Both the position numbers and the translations under genes were made by a program. A DNA stretch of 7,456 bases from an uncultured Traorella sp. (GTDB taxonomy: Bacteria; Bacillota_I; Bacilli_A; Erysipelotrichales; Erysipelotrichaceae), in NCBI GenBank assembly GCA_945919165.1, contig CAMEIZ010000089.1, forward strand, positions 1-7,456, given 5' to 3'. This document shows positions 5,663 through 7,456 of this stretch, piece by piece. The notes under the pieces were generated by a model that was given only the letters and a program-made list of their open reading frames with translations, was not told the DNA's origin and made no database searches. Each line of letters begins with the position of its first letter. Position 1 is the first letter of the stretch.

Positions 5663-5703
5663 AAATAAGATGGAGAATGCTACTTTTTAGTTGAAAAATC
5701 AAG

Positions 5704-5709
5704 TATAAT
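5704..5709 (+). promoter_or_regulatory. -10 box of the yqeG-yqeH-yhbY unit
   Basis: A consensus TATAAT ends six bases before the yqeG start codon. The -35 position (5681-5686, TACTTT at 17 bases) is poor and there is no TG extension. If used, transcription would begin at or within a base or two of the ATG at 5716, giving a leaderless message. No Shine-Dalgarno sequence precedes that ATG, which agrees. Confidence 0.5.
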
Positions 5710-5715
5710 AAATTT

Positions 5716-6204
5716 ATGAAAAAAATGATATTACCGGATGAAATAAAACAGAATCTTTTGGAAATTGATGTTTGGTCACTGAAAAAACAAGGGATAAAAG
5801 CGATTATTTGTGATGTTGACAATACATTATGCCCTCATGATGAAAATGAATTGTCAGAAACAAGAAAAAAATGGATTCATGATGTTCAAAAGGAAATGCT
5901 TTTGATCTTAATATCCAATAACCATGGTTCACGAATTAAAAAGCTGGCAGCTGAGCTTCATTGTCCAAGCTATGAATTCGCTTTAAAACCCATGAAACAT
6001 ACATATCAGAAGATTTTATCTGATTATGATTTAAAACGTGAAGAGGTTGTCTGTATCGGAGATCAGCTTTTTACGGATATTATTGGGGCAAAAAGAATGA
6101 AAATGAGAAATATCTATGTAAAACCTATTTCAAAAAGTGATATTATTTATACAAAATTGTCCAGAAAGATTGAAAACTGGATCTTAAGAGGAGAAAAAAT
6201 ATGA
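5716..6204 (+). CDS. yqeG: YqeG-family HAD (subfamily IIIA) phosphatase
   Basis: The 162-residue cytoplasmic protein is a minimal HAD phosphatase of the YqeG type. Motif I is CDVDNTL, with nucleophile D33 and acid D35. Motif II is S67 in LISNNHG. The motif III lysine is K91 in ALKPMK, and motif IV is GDQLFTDI with D116 and D121, the magnesium ligands. There is no large cap domain. YqeG is related to the fungal phosphatidylglycerophosphate phosphatase Gep4, but its physiological substrate in Firmicutes is uncertain. In Bacillus subtilis it is encoded directly before yqeH, as here. No Shine-Dalgarno site precedes the ATG at 5716; the in-frame ATG at 5725 has none either. The TATAAT just upstream suggests leaderless translation. 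The 3' end overlaps yqeH by ATGA. Confidence 0.92.
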   Translation: MKKMILPDEIKQNLLEIDVWSLKKQGIKAIICDVDNTLCPHDENELSETRKKWIHDVQKEMLLILISNNHGSRIKKLAAELHCPSYEFALKPMKHTYQKILSDYDLKREEVVCIGDQLFTDIIGAKRMKMRNIYVKPISKSDIIYTKLSRKIENWILRGEKI

Positions 6205-7268
6205 AAAAATGTCAGGGATGTGGAGCAATGTTACAAAGTGATGATCCAAAGAAAATCGGATATACACCTAAAAAAGACGGGATTGTCTGTCAGCGTTGTT
6301 TCAGACTGACTCACTATAATGATCCGATGGTCTCTTATCGTGAAGGAATTGGTTTTGAAAAAGTAATCGATCAAATAAATCAGATGAATGCCTTAATTTG
6401 TTTTGTCGTAGATTTATTTGATTTTGAAGCAGGTCTTTTGTCAAGAATCAATGCCTTGAGCAAGAATGAAGATATTTTGCTGATTGCCACCAAGCGTGAT
6501 CTTTTACCGATCACCAGCGGATATGATAAGCTTTCAAAGTTTATTATGAGTCGATGCAAAGAAGAGGGAATTCTATTAAAGGGTGTGGTCATTACCTCTG
6601 ATTTGGCAAATCACGCTGCCAGTGAAGAAAATCCAAGTGTGAATCATGTTTTAGAAGCCATTCATATGCTGAGAAAAGGGCGTGATGTAGTTCTGATGGG
6701 AATGTCAAATGCCGGTAAGAGTACGTTGCTTAATGCCCTTCTTCAAAGTCATGTGATTACGACAAGTGCTCATCCCGGAACCACTCTGGATCTGATTGAA
6801 ATAGAGTTAGAAGATTTTAAGATATATGATACACCGGGCTTAAGTGCCGTGGGAAGTGTACTGACTTATTGTCAGGAAAAGGATTTAAAGACATTGATTC
6901 CTTCTAAAAGAATAAAACCACGTGTTTTTCAGCTGAATAAGAATCAGTCTTTATCTTTGGGAGGAATTGCCCGGATTGATTTATGGGGATGTGAGCATGT
7001 CAGTGCAACTGTGTATGTTTCCAACGAATTAATGATTCATCGCAGTAAGTGTGAGAATGCCGATGATCTATGGGAAAAACACAGAGGATTGGAGTTAGTA
7101 CCTGTCTTATCCGATTCATTGAAGAAAACAACGTATCAGGGAAATATTGACGGACATGATATTGTCATATGCGGACTGGGATTTGTCTGTATCCACGGAC
7201 GTGTTCAAAGGGTTCATGTAGTCAGTGATGAAAGAGTAAATGTGACTTTTAGAAAGGCGATGATTTAA
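6201..7268 (+). CDS. yqeH: Ribosome biogenesis GTPase YqeH
   Basis: YqeH is a circularly permuted GTPase needed for small ribosomal subunit assembly. The 355-residue protein (close to the family's length of about 365) begins with a zinc-finger-like C4-x2-C7 and C30-x2-C33 set. The GTPase motifs then appear in permuted order: G4 as TKRD (97-100), a G5-like region near 130-135, G1 as GMSNAGKST (167-175), G2 threonines in HPGTT (191-195), and G3 DTPG (210-213). A C-terminal domain follows, with IARIDLWG (256-263) and a closing strand region (321-342) that includes GLGFVCIHG. G4 has threonine where family members usually have asparagine; TKxD is also found in EngB-type GTPases and should keep guanine specificity. 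AGAGGAG upstream and the ATGA overlap with yqeG set the start. The stop overlaps the yhbY ATG by one base (TAATG). Confidence 0.95.
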   Translation: MKKCQGCGAMLQSDDPKKIGYTPKKDGIVCQRCFRLTHYNDPMVSYREGIGFEKVIDQINQMNALICFVVDLFDFEAGLLSRINALSKNEDILLIATKRDLLPITSGYDKLSKFIMSRCKEEGILLKGVVITSDLANHAASEENPSVNHVLEAIHMLRKGRDVVLMGMSNAGKSTLLNALLQSHVITTSAHPGTTLDLIEIELEDFKIYDTPGLSAVGSVLTYCQEKDLKTLIPSKRIKPRVFQLNKNQSLSLGGIARIDLWGCEHVSATVYVSNELMIHRSKCENADDLWEKHRGLELVPVLSDSLKKTTYQGNIDGHDIVICGLGFVCIHGRVQRVHVVSDERVNVTFRKAMI

Positions 7269-7456
7269 TGTTAAGCGGAAAAGAAAAAAGAAGATTGAGA
7301 AGTATGGCTCAAACCAAAAAGGCTTTGTTTCAGATTGGTAAGGATGGTGTCAGTGAGAATTTGTGTAAAACGCTTTCTGATTCATTAACAGCCCATGAAC
7401 TGGTGAAAGTCAGCTGTCTGAAAACGATGCCTGTAAGTGTTCGAGAAGCGGCTATT
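7268..7456 (+). CDS. yhbY: YhbY-type CRS1-YhbY domain RNA-binding protein (3' end cut off)
   Basis: The reading frame runs open to the window edge, giving the first 63 residues of a family usually a little under 100 long. It begins MLSGKEKRRLRSMAQ, followed by the characteristic FQIGKDG loop (21-27) and a helix and strand ending TAHELVKVSCL (41-51), where the family typically has ELIKV. YhbY proteins bind RNA and associate with pre-50S ribosomal subunits. Its ATG shares a base with the yqeH stop, so translation is probably coupled. AAAGG lies about 10 bases upstream. This order, a ribosome-assembly GTPase followed by a ribosome-associated RNA-binding protein, is a known Firmicutes arrangement, though B. 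subtilis has aroE (also called aroD) between them. Confidence 0.9.
   Translation, partial: MLSGKEKRRLRSMAQTKKALFQIGKDGVSENLCKTLSDSLTAHELVKVSCLKTMPVSVREAAI

Noticed and set aside
5424..5822. Minus-strand 132-codon open frame
   Set aside because: Antisense to the ECF S and yqeG genes and crossing the yqeG promoter, with no start signal and no family resemblance.
6380..6592. Minus-strand 70-codon open frame inside yqeH
   Set aside because: Shadow of the conserved YqeH coding sequence; no independent evidence.

Overview
The window looks like chromosomal DNA from a low-GC Gram-positive bacterium (Bacillota). Base composition is AT-rich, Shine-Dalgarno sequences are GGAGG-like, genes overlap tightly, and the right end carries the Firmicutes ribosome-biogenesis order yqeG-yqeH-yhbY. 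An Erysipelotrichia-type gut commensal would fit, but that is an impression from protein style and not a proven assignment.

Left part (1-1583) is accessory in character. A small unrecognised plus-strand ORF (to 283) lies behind a cluster of short dyads with ATGT/ACAT half-sites. It converges on a minus-strand Fic-family AMP-transferase gene (470-1075). Each gene has its own hairpin terminator in the gap between them. The Fic protein has an intramolecular C-terminal inhibitory motif, and both its catalytic and its inhibitory motif carry an unusual substitution at a glycine position. Beyond it, 1180-1583 holds no convincing intact gene. There are two in-frame open stretches that look like gene remnants; the second is richer in GC and ends directly on a strong rho-independent terminator.

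Middle part (1584-2860) is a two-gene unit: a stand-alone LytTR DNA-binding regulator followed 10 bases later by an unrecognised two-helix membrane protein with a large, predicted extracytoplasmic domain. This resembles the regulator plus membrane-partner layout of LytTR regulatory systems. A direct repeat with 21-base spacing upstream may be the regulator's own operator.

Right part (2889-7456) is conserved. One unit contains a YgiQ-family radical SAM protein, a membrane-anchored DUF4430 protein and an ECF-transporter S component (gaps of 3 and -4 bases), suggesting vitamin or cofactor uptake next to a radical SAM enzyme of unknown function. A second unit, with its own TATAAT, contains yqeG (HAD phosphatase), yqeH (circularly permuted ribosome-assembly GTPase) and yhbY (CRS1-YhbY RNA-binding protein, cut off by the window end), all joined by start/stop overlaps. 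In both units the -10 box lies so close to the start codon that the transcripts would be leaderless or nearly so.

I saw no tRNA, rRNA, CRISPR array, insertion sequence or recognisable riboswitch. The most interesting items are the Fic variant, the LytTR/membrane pair and the dyad cluster at the left edge. Nothing here amounts to a clearly new multi-gene system.
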